DNA of 64,000 nucleotides, from assembly GCF_900115175.1 (NCBI RefSeq), contig NZ_FOYV01000001.1:682001-746000 (forward strand), given 5' to 3'. The notes under the pieces are model-generated. The model had not been told where the DNA came from. It worked only from the letters and a program-made list of their open reading frames with translations, and did not search any database. Below are positions 19,014 to 30,006 of this stretch, one piece after another; position 1 is the stretch's first letter; every line of letters begins with the position of its first letter. This stretch comes from Marinobacter gudaonensis. Its GTDB lineage: Bacteria; Pseudomonadota; Gammaproteobacteria; Pseudomonadales; Oleiphilaceae. The position numbers and the translations under genes are program-made.

Positions 19014-20177
19014 TCAGATCTTCAGTTTGAACCCGATGGCCCTGAAGCTGTCCTGCAGCGATTTGCTGGTGCCCTTCAACTGGATCTTCACGCTCGAGCA
19101 TTCCCGCCGTACCGGGTAGTCCCGCCGGAGCCGGTCAAACGCCGGGCCCCGCTCTGCGGGTGCTCCGTCCATGGCATGCCGCAGTCGGGCATCGTCCCGG
19201 CGTGGGTCGTAACAGGCCCGCAGGGCAATGCGAATGGCATCCTCTTCGTCGGCGGAACTGGTGAACGATAGCTTGCTCAGGGCGGGTTCCGGCAGAAACT
19301 GCCCAGCCTTCTTCCGGATCGGCAAACCCAGGAACTGACTCAGGGCCTGGTAGATCATCTCCGTGCCCTGAACCTTGCCTTCCAGGCTGTAACCGGCGAT
19401 ATGGGGAGTTGCCAGCCAGACGCGATCCACCAGTTCGGGGTTGATCCTTGGCTCCTGCTCCCAGACATCAAGCGCAACCGTCGGTGAGTTACCCTGCGCC
19501 AGCCGCTCCAGCAACGCAGATGAGTCAATTACCTCGCCCCGGCCGGCATTGATCAGAAGCTGCCCGGCGCTCAGCTCTGCGAGTTCTTGTTGACCGATCA
19601 TATGGAAGGTGGGGTGGCTGCCATCACGAGTGAGCGGCGTATGCAGCGAGACCACATCGCATTGAAGCGTATCGGCCAGCGTCACGAAGTTTTCGCCAGG
19701 CTCTTGCCGGGACTCTTCCAGCTCTGCCCTCGGTGGATCACAGAGCCGAACCTCAAAGCCCAAACGCTCCAGTTTGCGGGCCAGCTCACTGCCGACATTG
19801 CCCACGCCGACAATACCGACACTGAGGTTGGTCCAGTCTTCCAGCCCCTGCTTTTCCGCGTGCAGGGAAATTACCGACAGCACATACTCAGCGACACTGT
19901 TGGCGTTGCAGCCAGGGGCAGCCGAGAACCGGATACCGGCCCCTTCGAGCCACGGCAGGTCGACATGATCGGTGCCTATCGTGGCAGTGCCCACAAAACG
20001 AACTCGGCTGCCCTCCAAAAGCTCCCGGTTGACGCGGGTGACCGAACGCACCAGAAGGGCATCAGCATCCCGGACGTCGCTCGCTGTCATGGAACGGCCG
20101 GAAACACGGCGAATCTCGCCAATGTCACCGAAGAAAGAATCCAGCAGGGGTATGTTCTCGTCAGCTACGATCAACAT
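19014..20177 (-). CDS. pdxB: Erythronate-4-phosphate dehydrogenase
   Basis: PdxB oxidises 4-phosphoerythronate in the DXP-dependent pyridoxal phosphate pathway. The Rossmann NAD motif GIVGVGNVGSELARKL is near residue 120. Conserved GTDHVD, HTPLTRDG, NAGRGEVID and the catalytic His in TPHIAGYSLEGK are visible. A C-terminal PdxB-specific dimerisation domain follows (about 285-387). It lies 17 bp after rhlB on the same strand. Length (387) is close to E. coli PdxB (378). Confidence 0.95.
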   Translation of the reverse strand: MLIVADENIPLLDSFFGDIGEIRRVSGRSMTASDVRDADALLVRSVTRVNRELLEGSRVRFVGTATIGTDHVDLPWLEGAGIRFSAAPGCNANSVAEYVLSVISLHAEKQGLEDWTNLSVGIVGVGNVGSELARKLERLGFEVRLCDPPRAELEESRQEPGENFVTLADTLQCDVVSLHTPLTRDGSHPTFHMIGQQELAELSAGQLLINAGRGEVIDSSALLERLAQGNSPTVALDVWEQEPRINPELVDRVWLATPHIAGYSLEGKVQGTEMIYQALSQFLGLPIRKKAGQFLPEPALSKLSFTSSADEEDAIRIALRACYDPRRDDARLRHAMDGAPAERGPAFDRLRRDYPVRRECSSVKIQLKGTSKSLQDSFRAIGFKLKI

Positions 20178-20194
20178 AGTAAAGCCCGGTCCTG

Positions 20195-21472
20195 TCAGTT
20201 CCTGCGCTGGCGCGGGTTGCGTCCGCCCTGCCCGCGACCTCCCTGGGGCCGACGCCCACGTTTACGGGTGATCGGCGGGTTGTCCATGGCCGTCATCAGA
20301 GCCTCATCCGGAACTGCCGTCTTCAGCTTCTGGCTGATGTAGGACTCGATGGCCGGCAGGGCAAACGAGTCGTCCTCACTGGCAAAGCTCACGGACACCC
20401 CGTGCTTGCCGGCCCGGCCAGTACGGCCGATTCGATGGACATAGTCCTCCGCGTTATCCGGCAGATTATAGTTGAATACGTGGGTCACGCCGTTAACGTG
20501 AATGCCCCGGCCGGCCACATCGGTGGCCACCAACACCTGAATGCTGCCTTTCTTGAACTGATCCAGGGTTTTCAGGCGTTTGTTCTGGGCAATCTCACCG
20601 GACATCAGGGCCACCTTCACGCCCTGGTTCTTCAGGTCTTCCTCAAGATCCCGGCACTGGTCGCGGCGGTTCGCGAACACAATGGCTTTCTCCACTTCCG
20701 GGCGCTTCAGGTAATTCACCAGCACCGTGAGCTTCTCGTCGTCGGCCACCAGGTACACCGTCTGATCCACCCGTTCCGCGGTTTTCTGCTCCGGCTCGAT
20801 TTCCACAAACTCCGCGTTTTGCGTCCACATCGAGGCCAGGTTCAGGACATCCTGGTTAAAGGTGGCACTGAACAGCAAGGTCTGGCGCTCTTCCTTGGCG
20901 GTGCATTTGCGGATAATACGCTTCACATCCGGGATGAACCCCATGTCCAGCATGCGATCCGCTTCGTCCAGGATAAGAATGTCCAGCTGATCCAGGAACA
21001 CATCCTGGGAACCGAGGAAATCAATCAGCCGGCCCGGCGTGGCCACCAGAATATCCACGATCTCGTTCTGCAACTGGTCGCGCTGTTTGTCGTAGTTCAT
21101 ACCGCCTACCACCGTGACCACGTTGTGACCGGTGTACTGGCACAGCTGCTCGGCGTCCTTGGCGATCTGCATGGCCAGCTCGCGGGTCGGCGCCAGCGCC
21201 AGTACCCGGGGCTCTGATGCGAAACGATCCTTCTCCGGTACCGGCGTTTCGAGCAGGCTCTGAATGGCGGTGATCAGGAACGCGGCCGTCTTGCCGGTGC
21301 CGGTCTGGGCCTGACCGATCAGGTCCTCGCAGGCCAGCGTCCAGGGCAAGGTCTCAGCCTGGATGGGTGTGCAGTACTCGAAACCAATGGCGGTAATGGC
21401 ATCCAGCAGTCGCTTGTCGAGGTTCAGGTCGCTGAATCTCAGATCGCCGGTATGTTTTGGGTCAGATGTCAT
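20195..21472 (-). CDS. rhlB: DEAD-box RNA helicase RhlB
   Basis: RhlB unwinds RNA and is part of the RNA degradosome with RNase E. Motifs in order: Q-motif with FEYCTPIQAETLP (about 30), AQTGTGKTA (about 54), PTRELAMQI, DEADRMLDMGF (about 168), SAT, and HRIGRTGRAG (about 345). The basic Gly/Arg tail (KRGRRPQGGRGQGGRNPRQRR) is an RNA-binding extension of the usual type. RhlB rather than RhlE is chosen because TPIQAETLP(W) and the ~425-residue length match RhlB. It follows epmC by 6 bp. Confidence 0.9.
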   Translation of the reverse strand: MTSDPKHTGDLRFSDLNLDKRLLDAITAIGFEYCTPIQAETLPWTLACEDLIGQAQTGTGKTAAFLITAIQSLLETPVPEKDRFASEPRVLALAPTRELAMQIAKDAEQLCQYTGHNVVTVVGGMNYDKQRDQLQNEIVDILVATPGRLIDFLGSQDVFLDQLDILILDEADRMLDMGFIPDVKRIIRKCTAKEERQTLLFSATFNQDVLNLASMWTQNAEFVEIEPEQKTAERVDQTVYLVADDEKLTVLVNYLKRPEVEKAIVFANRRDQCRDLEEDLKNQGVKVALMSGEIAQNKRLKTLDQFKKGSIQVLVATDVAGRGIHVNGVTHVFNYNLPDNAEDYVHRIGRTGRAGKHGVSVSFASEDDSFALPAIESYISQKLKTAVPDEALMTAMDNPPITRKRGRRPQGGRGQGGRNPRQRRN

Positions 21473-21478
21473 AGAGTC

Positions 21479-22060
21479 CTAGTTTTCCTGAGGTAATGCT
21501 GATTCAGAAGTCGATGGTGCAATCCGCCGGACATCTTCGCGCCAACGGGTTTTCAGGGTGGCTCCGGTGCCATAAAATGCGACCAACGCCTCAAAAAAGC
21601 GTTGTGCTCGAGCGGGGAGCCCGTTTTCAAGGTACCTGCCTGCCTGACTGCAGACGTTTTCCCGAAATCGCGCTTCCTGGGCAGCCCCGCCACCGCTAAG
21701 GTTATCCAGACTGATGTGGAAACGGAATCCGGCGGCAAGGGCGAACAGCCATTCGATTGCCTGCGGCTTCACTTCCACTGCTTCAAAGGCCTGCTGCTGC
21801 TCCGGGGTGCGGCCATCCGGACAGTACCAGTAACCGTAATCGTGAAGTGTGCGCCGATGTTCACCAGCAATACACCAGTGGCTGATTTCATGCAAAGCAC
21901 TGGCATAATAGCCATGGGCAAAAACCACCCTGGCGAAGCCTTCTGGTTCGCTGGCGGGCAGATATTCAGGTTCATCGCTGCCTTTGACCAGTACCGTCCG
22001 GTAGGCTTCCCGGAACAGGTCATTGAACAGCATGATAAGATCATTCGGGCTGTGATTCAT
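21479..22060 (-). CDS. epmC: Elongation factor P hydroxylase EpmC
   Basis: EpmC hydroxylates the beta-lysylated lysine of EF-P. The metal site HEISHW (near residue 57) and the flanking RVVFAHGYYASALHEIS and FGYWYCPDGR-like block (here YGYWYCPDGR) closely match E. coli EpmC, as does VEVKPQAIEWLFALAAG. The frame is open to 22141, but Met at 22060 gives 193 residues and the conserved N-terminus. EpmA and EpmB are not in the window. It is the first gene of epmC-rhlB-pdxB and divergent from dsbD. Confidence 0.93.
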   Translation of the reverse strand: MNHSPNDLIMLFNDLFREAYRTVLVKGSDEPEYLPASEPEGFARVVFAHGYYASALHEISHWCIAGEHRRTLHDYGYWYCPDGRTPEQQQAFEAVEVKPQAIEWLFALAAGFRFHISLDNLSGGGAAQEARFRENVCSQAGRYLENGLPARAQRFFEALVAFYGTGATLKTRWREDVRRIAPSTSESALPQEN

Positions 22061-22188
22061 TGGTGGGCTATTGTGCGACTTTAACGCCCCCAATACCAGA
22101 GGGAACTTTGACCCGGCCTCTGTGTCCACTGCACGATTCAACGCGGCCCGGCGCGCCGATCAGACACCAACAGGAAAACCGCTCAACG

Positions 22189-24048
22189 ATGATGGCCAAT
22201 CCCCTGTCCCTGACACTCCTGCTAACCGTTATGTTATCGACAACGACTCCCGTCTGGGCGCTCGGCAGCAGCGGTGGCAGCCTGTTCGGAGGCCAGAGCG
22301 GCGAGTTCCTCCCGGTCGACGAGGCCCTGCCCTTCGATTTCACGTCAACAGCCGATGGCGTGGTTCTGGAATGGGACATAACCCCGGGGCACTACCTCTA
22401 TCAGGAGCGGATCAGTATTGCCACCGACGATAAGGGGGTTGTCCTTGGCGAGCCGGCATTCTCGGTGACCGGCACCGAAACCGAGGATGAATATTTCGGC
22501 AAAAGCACGGTCTTCTACGAACCGGTGCAAGCCCGCGTGCCCGTCACTCTGCCCGACGGCGTCAAGGAAGCCGTGCTTCAAGTGACTTATCAGGGCTGCG
22601 CCGAAGCCGGTCTCTGCTACCCGCCGCAAACGCGAGAGGTGCTCTTCTATCCCGGCAGCGGTAACAGCGCCGACTTTGGCGCAGCCGCCCCCCAAAAGGA
22701 TAGCGGTAACCGGGGCACCGTCGACACCGAGACCGCCACCGGTCTTGCCGGCTTTCTGTCTCGCCAGTCCACAGTGGTGATCGCGGGCGTGTTTCTGCTG
22801 CTGGGCCTCGGCCTGACCTTCACGCCCTGCGTGCTGCCGATGGTGCCCATCATCTCCTCCCTGGTTTCGGGCCGTAACACCCGAACCACTGGTCAGGCCC
22901 TGATGCTGTCCGGTAGCTATGTGCTGGGCATGGCGCTGACCTACGCCGCTGCGGGTGTTCTCACCGGACTGCTGGGCGCAAGCTTTAACCTGCAGGCTCA
23001 GTTACAGTCACCCTGGGTCCTGGGCACCTTCGCCCTGCTGTTCGTGATTTTCGCGCTCTCAATGTTTGATCTTTTTGAAATCCAGTTGCCGCGGTTCATC
23101 CGGGAGCCACTGAACGATGCCAGCCATCGCCTGACCGGAGGCCGCGTGGCCAGCCTGTTTGGCATTGGCGCTCTGTCGGCACTGATTGTATCTCCCTGCG
23201 TATCCGCGCCCCTGGCCGGCAGCCTGCTGTATATCTCAACAACCCAGGATGCCGTCATTGGCGGCATCGCGCTGTTCGCACTCGGCCTGGGCATGGGTAT
23301 ACCCCTGATCCTGGTGGCGGTGGGAGGCCGGAAGCTGCTGCCCACGACCGGGCACTGGATGACAGCGGTAAAGCATTTCTACGGAGTGATGCTGCTGGCC
23401 GTCGCTATCTGGCTGGTTGAACGGCTGGTGCCAGGTTGGGTGGCACTGGTGTTGTGGGGCCTGTTGGTGGCCATCACCGGCGTGCAACTGGGCGCGTTCG
23501 ATGCCGCCAGGGCCGGCTGGGAGAGAACACGGAAAGGGCTGGGGCTGGTGCTATTTGCCTATGGCCTGGCGCTTCTGGCAGGCGCTGTGGGTGGCGCCAG
23601 CGATCCCCTGAGACCCCTGGCACCCTTTACCGTAGCCAGCACAGCCAGTGGCACAGTGGCCTCCGCCGCGGCCGACCATGCGCCCTTCCGCCGAGTGGAA
23701 GATCCCGCACAGGTCCGGGCCATGCTTCGGCAGGCCAGTTTTGAGGGTCAGCCAGTGATGCTCGATTTCTACGCTGACTGGTGTATTTCGTGCAAGGTGA
23801 TGGAACGCAACGTATTCAGCAAACCGGACGTCATTCAGGCCCTGGCCCCCTATACGCTGCTACAAATTGATATGACCGACAACACCCCCGCTCAGCAGGC
23901 ACTTCTCGACGAGCTCGGCCTGTTCGGTCCTCCGGCCATCCTTTTCTACGCTCGAGGCGGCAAGGAACTCCCGGAATACCGGATCCTGGGGGAAATGGAT
24001 CGCGAGCAGTTTCTCAACCACCTTCGGCGACTGGCCGAAAGCGTCTAG
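22189..24048 (+). CDS. dsbD: Thiol:disulfide interchange protein DsbD
   Basis: DsbD moves electrons from cytoplasmic thioredoxin to periplasmic DsbC and CcmG-type proteins. The signal peptide (about 1-25) is followed by the alpha domain with Cys pair [11 protein letters not shown] (about 132-139), eight transmembrane helices with TPCVLPM and [10 protein letters not shown], and a C-terminal thioredoxin-like gamma domain with WCISCK (about 532). All six redox cysteines are present. Length from the chosen ATG is 619 aa; the next codon is also ATG (22192). It converges on tusA with a 4-bp overlap. Confidence 0.95.
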   Translation: MMANPLSLTLLLTVMLSTTTPVWALGSSGGSLFGGQSGEFLPVDEALPFDFTSTADGVVLEWDITPGHYLYQERISIATDDKGVVLGEPAFSVTGTETEDEYFGKSTVFYEPVQARVPVTLPDGVKEAVLQVTYQGCAEAGLCYPPQTREVLFYPGSGNSADFGAAAPQKDSGNRGTVDTETATGLAGFLSRQSTVVIAGVFLLLGLGLTFTPCVLPMVPIISSLVSGRNTRTTGQALMLSGSYVLGMALTYAAAGVLTGLLGASFNLQAQLQSPWVLGTFALLFVIFALSMFDLFEIQLPRFIREPLNDASHRLTGGRVASLFGIGALSALIVSPCVSAPLAGSLLYISTTQDAVIGGIALFALGLGMGIPLILVAVGGRKLLPTTGHWMTAVKHFYGVMLLAVAIWLVERLVPGWVALVLWGLLVAITGVQLGAFDAARAGWERTRKGLGLVLFAYGLALLAGAVGGASDPLRPLAPFTVASTASGTVASAAADHAPFRRVEDPAQVRAMLRQASFEGQPVMLDFYADWCISCKVMERNVFSKPDVIQALAPYTLLQIDMTDNTPAQQALLDELGLFGPPAILFYARGGKELPEYRILGEMDREQFLNHLRRLAESV

Positions 24049-24284
24049 CTCCCCCTGCGTATCAGGTAGACAAACAGGTCGTCCTGCTCCAGCTGTTCAA
24101 CCAGTTCGTGGCCGAGGAACTGGCAGAACCGGGGGATGTCCCGCGTGGTGGAGGGATCCGTAGCCACCACCCGAAGGATGCCGCCCGGCTGCACATCGTT
24201 AATCCGGTTATGCAGCATCATCACAGGCTCGGGACAGAACAGCCCCCGGGCGTCCAACTCTGCGTCAAATTCCGATGCTTCCAC
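24045..24284 (-). CDS. tusA: Sulfur carrier protein TusA
   Basis: TusA carries persulfide sulfur from IscS toward tRNA 2-thiolation by MnmA and to other acceptors. The motif [11 protein letters not shown] (Cys near residue 17) is diagnostic, and [12 protein letters not shown] near 45-56 is also conserved. A GTG at 24284, with AGGAG seven bases upstream, gives 79 residues and a normal TusA N-terminus. The ATG at 24305 would add seven residues and overlap the Shine-Dalgarno, so GTG is preferred. Confidence 0.9.
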   Translation of the reverse strand: MEASEFDAELDARGLFCPEPVMMLHNRINDVQPGGILRVVATDPSTTRDIPRFCQFLGHELVEQLEQDDLFVYLIRRGS

Positions 24285-24370
24285 TCTGGATCTCCTGTTA
24301 ATCAACCTGATTTCTCTGAGTTTTCTGCTAAATTCGTTAGTAGGACCGTTAACATGCTTGGAGGTTTACC

Positions 24371-24661
24371 ATGATTCGGGTATTGATCGAGCGCCACATT
24401 GCCGAGTCACTGGAGTCAGCATACGAGGAACGTTCGCGCAAGGTTCTTCAACAAGCCGTCAGTGCACCCGGATTCATTTCTGGTGAAACCCTGATCGACG
24501 CCCACGACAAGAACCATCGCATTACCCTGGCCAACTGGCGGTCCGAAGCGGATTGGGACCGCTGGCTGCACTCTGAAGAACGCCGGGAGCTTATGCTGGA
24601 ACTGGCTCCGATGATGGATCAGGAAGAACACATCACCGTTCTTGAGCAGAGCGCATTCTAA
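24371..24661 (+). CDS. Antibiotic biosynthesis monooxygenase-fold protein
   Basis: The 96-residue protein matches the ABM ferredoxin-like dimer fold: IRVLIERHIAES at the start, APGFISGETLID in the middle, and LANWRSEADWDRWLHSEERR toward the end. Members include heme-degrading and quinol monooxygenases, but many small ones have no known substrate. No heme-binding signature can be identified here. GGAGG lies eight bases before the ATG. It is divergent from tusA and its stop overlaps the end of rlmM. Confidence 0.8.
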   Translation: MIRVLIERHIAESLESAYEERSRKVLQQAVSAPGFISGETLIDAHDKNHRITLANWRSEADWDRWLHSEERRELMLELAPMMDQEEHITVLEQSAF

Positions 24662-25734
24662 CCGATTCGTTCAATAAAGCAGGTGATCTCCTCGCGATCA
24701 TGATACAGGTGGCGCGCCCTCAGGCGAGCGTTCACTCCGGTCGCTTCCAGACCACTCTCAAGTATGTCACGGCAAATCAGCCATTCTTCATAGCGCTTTT
24801 TCATCGGCAACTTGAGATTGAACAGGGCGTAGCGGCACAATCCCTCACCCAGCCAGGTGACGGCCAGCCGGGCGGTTTTCCGGGGCTGGTCGACGATGTC
24901 GCAGACCATCCAGTCGATGCCCCGTTTCGGGCGCCAGGAAAAGCCGTCCGCCTCCACGTGCTCAACCTGCCCGCTGGCCATGAGCTCATCGTTCATCGGG
25001 CCGTTATCCACCGCGGTTACCATCATGCCCTGCCGGACCAGTTGCCAGGTCCAGCCACCAGGCGCAGCGCCCAGATCGGCCGCCTTCTTGCCGCCACCCA
25101 GGTAGTCGAGTTCCCGGCCCTCGGGCAGGAACACCTTCCAGGCTTCCTCCAGTTTCAGCGCAGACCGGCTTGGTGCCGAGGCGGGTAACCGCAGGCGGGG
25201 AATCCCGCCCACATAACGAGCCCGGTTTTCCGCAAGGCTGTAGCCCACCAACGCCGTTTCAAAGTCTGGAAGAAACACCTCCATGCGGGCTGGAGCCGGG
25301 GCATTCTGATCGGATTTAAGAAGGCCCGCGCCTCGCAATCCCCGCGACAGGGGCGACACCCATTTACGGGCAAAATTGCCAAGATCCCGGTCGGCATTGT
25401 TCTCCGGTACCCGGATTTCGAGCCGGGCGCAGCCCGGCCAACCAAGATTCAGGGAACGCAATCCCGAAATAACGGCGCCTACCCGATCATTGGCCGGCAG
25501 TGGCAGTGCACCCAACACAACCATCCAATCTCTCACGAATACCAGCTCGTCCAGCGGCAGGCTAGCCATGATGTCCTCGGCCCTGGCCGGCGGCGATACG
25601 AAGTACCGCACCCGCCCCTGGTCTGCTTCCGGCTCGAAATAGCCAAACATCCCCTTTTCGGAGGCCCTGTCGGTCATTTCCCTGCCGGCCTCGGTTTCGA
25701 AACCGGGCCGACAGAACAGAAGTATCTGGTCCAT
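24658..25734 (-). CDS. rlmM: 23S rRNA C2498 2'-O-methyltransferase RlmM
   Basis: RlmM methylates the ribose of C2498 in 23S rRNA. Residues 1-170 form the THUMP-containing N-terminal region (CRPGFETEAGREM near 8-20), and residues 185-350 the Rossmann methyltransferase with SAM motif DLGAAPGGWTWQL (about 219) and CDIVDQP (about 275). Length (358) matches E. coli RlmM (366). It is monocistronic by context, with a 113-bp divergent gap before the cyclase gene. Confidence 0.95.
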   Translation of the reverse strand: MDQILLFCRPGFETEAGREMTDRASEKGMFGYFEPEADQGRVRYFVSPPARAEDIMASLPLDELVFVRDWMVVLGALPLPANDRVGAVISGLRSLNLGWPGCARLEIRVPENNADRDLGNFARKWVSPLSRGLRGAGLLKSDQNAPAPARMEVFLPDFETALVGYSLAENRARYVGGIPRLRLPASAPSRSALKLEEAWKVFLPEGRELDYLGGGKKAADLGAAPGGWTWQLVRQGMMVTAVDNGPMNDELMASGQVEHVEADGFSWRPKRGIDWMVCDIVDQPRKTARLAVTWLGEGLCRYALFNLKLPMKKRYEEWLICRDILESGLEATGVNARLRARHLYHDREEITCFIERIG

Positions 25735-25847
25735 GCCTCACCTTTTTTACGGGGCTGCCGCCAACCCACGAAATTTCAAACTGTTTAACAGCGTCGTTTG
25801 TATTCTCTGGCTACACTTGCCGACTTACACTGCCCAGGAATCCCTGA

Positions 25848-27722
25848 ATGTTCCGCTCCGCACGCCTGATCGCCCTTTTCAGCCTCTGGCTGCTTCCCGC
25901 CCTGGCCCTGCCGGATTCCGGGTCTGCTCGGTCGGGCTGTGCAACGCTGGACGCCAGTAATCCGGACGCCCGCGCCACGCTGATGCAGTACGTGTGCTAC
26001 CACAGCGCACCGCCCGGCACTCCCAGTCACGACGCTTCGGACCCCGGCCAGTTGCCGGCCGATATGGACTGGACACCGGCCAACGGTCGGGATCTGGTGT
26101 TCAGCCACACCCGCTCCATTTATTGGGTTCACCTGCACATCGCCAATTTCGGGAGCGAACGGGCCGCCTGGTATCTGAAACTGGGGTATCCGCTGCTGGA
26201 CGAAGTCACCCTCTGGCAGGACGGGAATGATACTACACAGCGCCTCGTGACCGGAGATCAGCGTCCGTTCAGTGACCGGCCCGTAGACTACCGCCATTTT
26301 CTGTTCCCCGTCACGCTGGATGCCGGCGAATCCCGGTCGCTGACGTTGCGGGTACACAGCAACGGCGCGCTCAATGTGCCCCTGAGCCTGGAAACCGCCG
26401 AAGAGGTGATTGCCGGTAGCAACCACTTAACCCTCACCCACGGGCTCTTCTACGGTGCCCTGCTGGTTTTTGCGGTATTCAATCTGCTGCTGTTTTTCAG
26501 CGCCGGCACCACCTCCTACTTCTACAACGCATTTTATCTGGCGGCGCTCGGACTCTTCCTCTTTGCCATGGGCGGGTTCGCCAACCAGTATTTCTGGCCG
26601 GACAGTCCCGGCTTCGCCAACATGTCGATTCCACTGTCACTGGCGCTGTGCGCCCTGGCCATGCTCATGTTCGGGCGCTCCTTTCTGGAAGTGGAAAGGG
26701 GCACTGTGTCTGCGAAGGTCCTGAGTGGCGAAGCCTGGTTGTGTATCGGCTTGCTGGTTCTGTCCGTGGTGCTGCCCTATAACAAGAGCATTCTGCTCAA
26801 TACCGCGCTGGCACTTGCGGTGATCGCCTCCTTGTTCGTGATTGCCGCGGTACGCTGGCGACAGGGTTACCAACCGGCCACCTGGTATCTGCTGGCCTGG
26901 CTGATCATGCTGGTTGGCGGGCTGATCTACGCACTGGCCGCGTTTGGTTACCTGACCGATTTCCTGGCGCGGGAAGCCATGATGCAGGTGGCGGTGGGCG
27001 GCCAGGTCATTCTGCTCAATTACGCCATGGTGCAGCGCTGGCGCCTCCTGAATCAGAAACTGCTCGACGTGGAGCACAATGCCCGCACCGAACTGGAATT
27101 CAAGGTGCACGAGCGAACGGCACAACTGCGCAACACCATGCGAGAGCTTGAGAAAGCCAACCGCAAATTGTCATCACTCAGCCTGAATGATGCGCTGACC
27201 GGGCTCCACAACCGCCGTTACCTCGACAACATACTGCCCGAACTTTGTGGCGAAGCTCGCCGAAGCGGCCAGCCTCTGGCGCTGGCTCTCGTGGACGCCG
27301 ATCACTTCAAATCCATCAATGACACCTGGGGCCATGGATTCGGCGATACCTGCCTGCAGTTCATCGCCGAGGTACTGACCCGGCACGTGAAGCGCCCAAG
27401 GGATGTAGCCATTCGTTTCGGCGGGGAAGAGTTTGCCCTGCTGCTACCGGGAACCGATGCCGCCGGCGCGCTCAAGGTATGCGTTGCCCTGCTGGAGGAC
27501 CTCGCCGAAACCCCCATCCCTGCCCCCGATGGCTCCGACGTGAGAATCACACTGAGTGCCGGGATTGCCACCCTGGAGAGCGGCGAAGATCAGGGCCATC
27601 TGTTCGACCGGGCCGATCAGGCGCTTTATCGGGCCAAGCACGCCGGCCGAAACAGGGTGATGATGTCCGGGACAGACCGGGAGCAGAGCACTCAGCCTCC
27701 CAGGCATTCATCGACAAAATGA
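25848..27722 (+). CDS. 7TM-DISM diguanylate cyclase
   Basis: The 624-residue membrane protein has a signal peptide (1-20), an extracytoplasmic 7TMR-DISMED2-type jelly-roll sensor (about 30-180), seven transmembrane helices (about 190-385), a coiled coil (400-440) and a GGDEF domain (445-605). The active site GGEEF is intact (about 525), and an RxxD inhibitory I-site (RPRD) lies five residues upstream, so it should make cyclic di-GMP and be product-inhibited. The ligand is unknown; DISMED2 domains often bind carbohydrates. AGGA lies about nine bases before the ATG. Its 3' end overlaps the hydrolase gene by 31 bp. Confidence 0.93.
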   Translation: MFRSARLIALFSLWLLPALALPDSGSARSGCATLDASNPDARATLMQYVCYHSAPPGTPSHDASDPGQLPADMDWTPANGRDLVFSHTRSIYWVHLHIANFGSERAAWYLKLGYPLLDEVTLWQDGNDTTQRLVTGDQRPFSDRPVDYRHFLFPVTLDAGESRSLTLRVHSNGALNVPLSLETAEEVIAGSNHLTLTHGLFYGALLVFAVFNLLLFFSAGTTSYFYNAFYLAALGLFLFAMGGFANQYFWPDSPGFANMSIPLSLALCALAMLMFGRSFLEVERGTVSAKVLSGEAWLCIGLLVLSVVLPYNKSILLNTALALAVIASLFVIAAVRWRQGYQPATWYLLAWLIMLVGGLIYALAAFGYLTDFLAREAMMQVAVGGQVILLNYAMVQRWRLLNQKLLDVEHNARTELEFKVHERTAQLRNTMRELEKANRKLSSLSLNDALTGLHNRRYLDNILPELCGEARRSGQPLALALVDADHFKSINDTWGHGFGDTCLQFIAEVLTRHVKRPRDVAIRFGGEEFALLLPGTDAAGALKVCVALLEDLAETPIPAPDGSDVRITLSAGIATLESGEDQGHLFDRADQALYRAKHAGRNRVMMSGTDREQSTQPPRHSSTK

Positions 27723-28348
27723 CGAGTGGCGAAGGCCGCTGAAGCCAACAGCGTTTCCTGGGTGTCCGGTTGGCTTTTCAGCGGCTGAAAGTCATGGTTG
27801 CCACCCTCGAGCCAGTGCATCCGCACATTGCCCAAGGCTTCGCGACGGCCCTCAACTTCCTCCCTGCGCCCGAACGGGTCCCGGGTTCCCTGCACCACCA
27901 GAGTCGGCACCGTGAGCGCGGCGAAATGCTCGATGCGCCATCGATCGGGCTTGCCTGGTGGGTGAAACGGATAACCAAAACATACCACGCCATCCATGCC
28001 CCGACATTCGCTGGCCAGCACGCTCGCCATGCGACCGCCCATGGATTTTCCGCCGACCAGAATCCGGCACTGTTCGCCCACCTCCTGACGAACCCGGTCC
28101 AGAACATCGGAAAAATGCGACAATAAAACCGGTTGTCGGTCTGGCGGGCGTTTCTTGCCGTCGGTCCGGCGCTTCTCCATGTAGGGAAATTCGAAACGTA
28201 CAACGTCAATACCCTGGCCAAAGAGCTTGTCGGACAGACCTTCCATGAACGGAGAATCGGCTGGCGCACCGGCGCCATGGGCAAGAATTACTACTACGTC
28301 CGGCGTATTTTTATAGCCTTTGGTCGTAATCAGCGGCACAAAATTCAC
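27692..28348 (-). CDS. Alpha/beta hydrolase, KANL3/Tex30-like
   Basis: The 218-residue protein shows the nucleophile elbow GGKSMGGRMAS (Ser near 98), oxyanion-loop HGAGAPADSPFM near residue 25, the acid in GTRDPFG (about 157) and the catalytic His in GGNHDFQP (about 184). This is the small dienelactone-hydrolase-like group often annotated KANL3/Tex30. The substrate is unknown. It is convergent with and overlaps the cyclase gene by 31 bp. The upstream region is shared with the cco promoter. Confidence 0.85.
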   Translation of the reverse strand: MNFVPLITTKGYKNTPDVVVILAHGAGAPADSPFMEGLSDKLFGQGIDVVRFEFPYMEKRRTDGKKRPPDRQPVLLSHFSDVLDRVRQEVGEQCRILVGGKSMGGRMASVLASECRGMDGVVCFGYPFHPPGKPDRWRIEHFAALTVPTLVVQGTRDPFGRREEVEGRREALGNVRMHWLEGGNHDFQPLKSQPDTQETLLASAAFATRHFVDECLGG

Positions 28349-28459
28349 CTCGTTGGTTCAAGCGACTATCATTGCAGTTCCAGCAACACATTTTCCAACC
28401 GCTGAAACAACTCCAACGAACGCAGTATAAAGGAAGCCATGTTGCTGATTTGGGCGCAT

Positions 28460-28518
28460 TTGACGGATGTCAGGAGTTGACCTGAGTCATTGCAAACCGC
28501 TAATCGTTTCTCCATACT
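28460..28518 (+). promoter_or_regulatory. ccoN promoter with two FNR/Anr-like boxes
   Basis: Box 1 is TTGAC-GGAT-GTCAG (28460-28473) and box 2 is TTGAC-CTGA-GTCAT (28477-28490). Both keep the TTGA-N6-TCA core of the FNR/Anr consensus TTGAT-N4-ATCAA. Box 2 is centred at 28483.5; a CATACT -10-like hexamer (28513-28518) puts the start near 28525, so box 2 would sit at -41.5, the class II activation position. The start site itself is inferred. Oxygen-limited induction of cbb3 genes by Anr/FNR is known in relatives. Confidence 0.55.
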
Positions 28519-28560
28519 TGCGCCCGCATAATTCCCCACTCTAAACCCATTGGTAAGGCT

Positions 28561-29991
<1,431 letters not shown>

Positions 29992-30006
29992 CGGGAGAGA
30001 GATCAG

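Noticed and set aside
22060..22188. Longer N-terminus of DsbD from the open frame at 22060
   Set aside because: The extension precedes a clear signal peptide and would move it inside the protein; the ATG at 22189 gives a normal leader.
28349..28560. tRNA or small gene in the 212-bp gap before ccoN
   Set aside because: No cloverleaf or ORF with a start signal; the region is accounted for by the promoter boxes.
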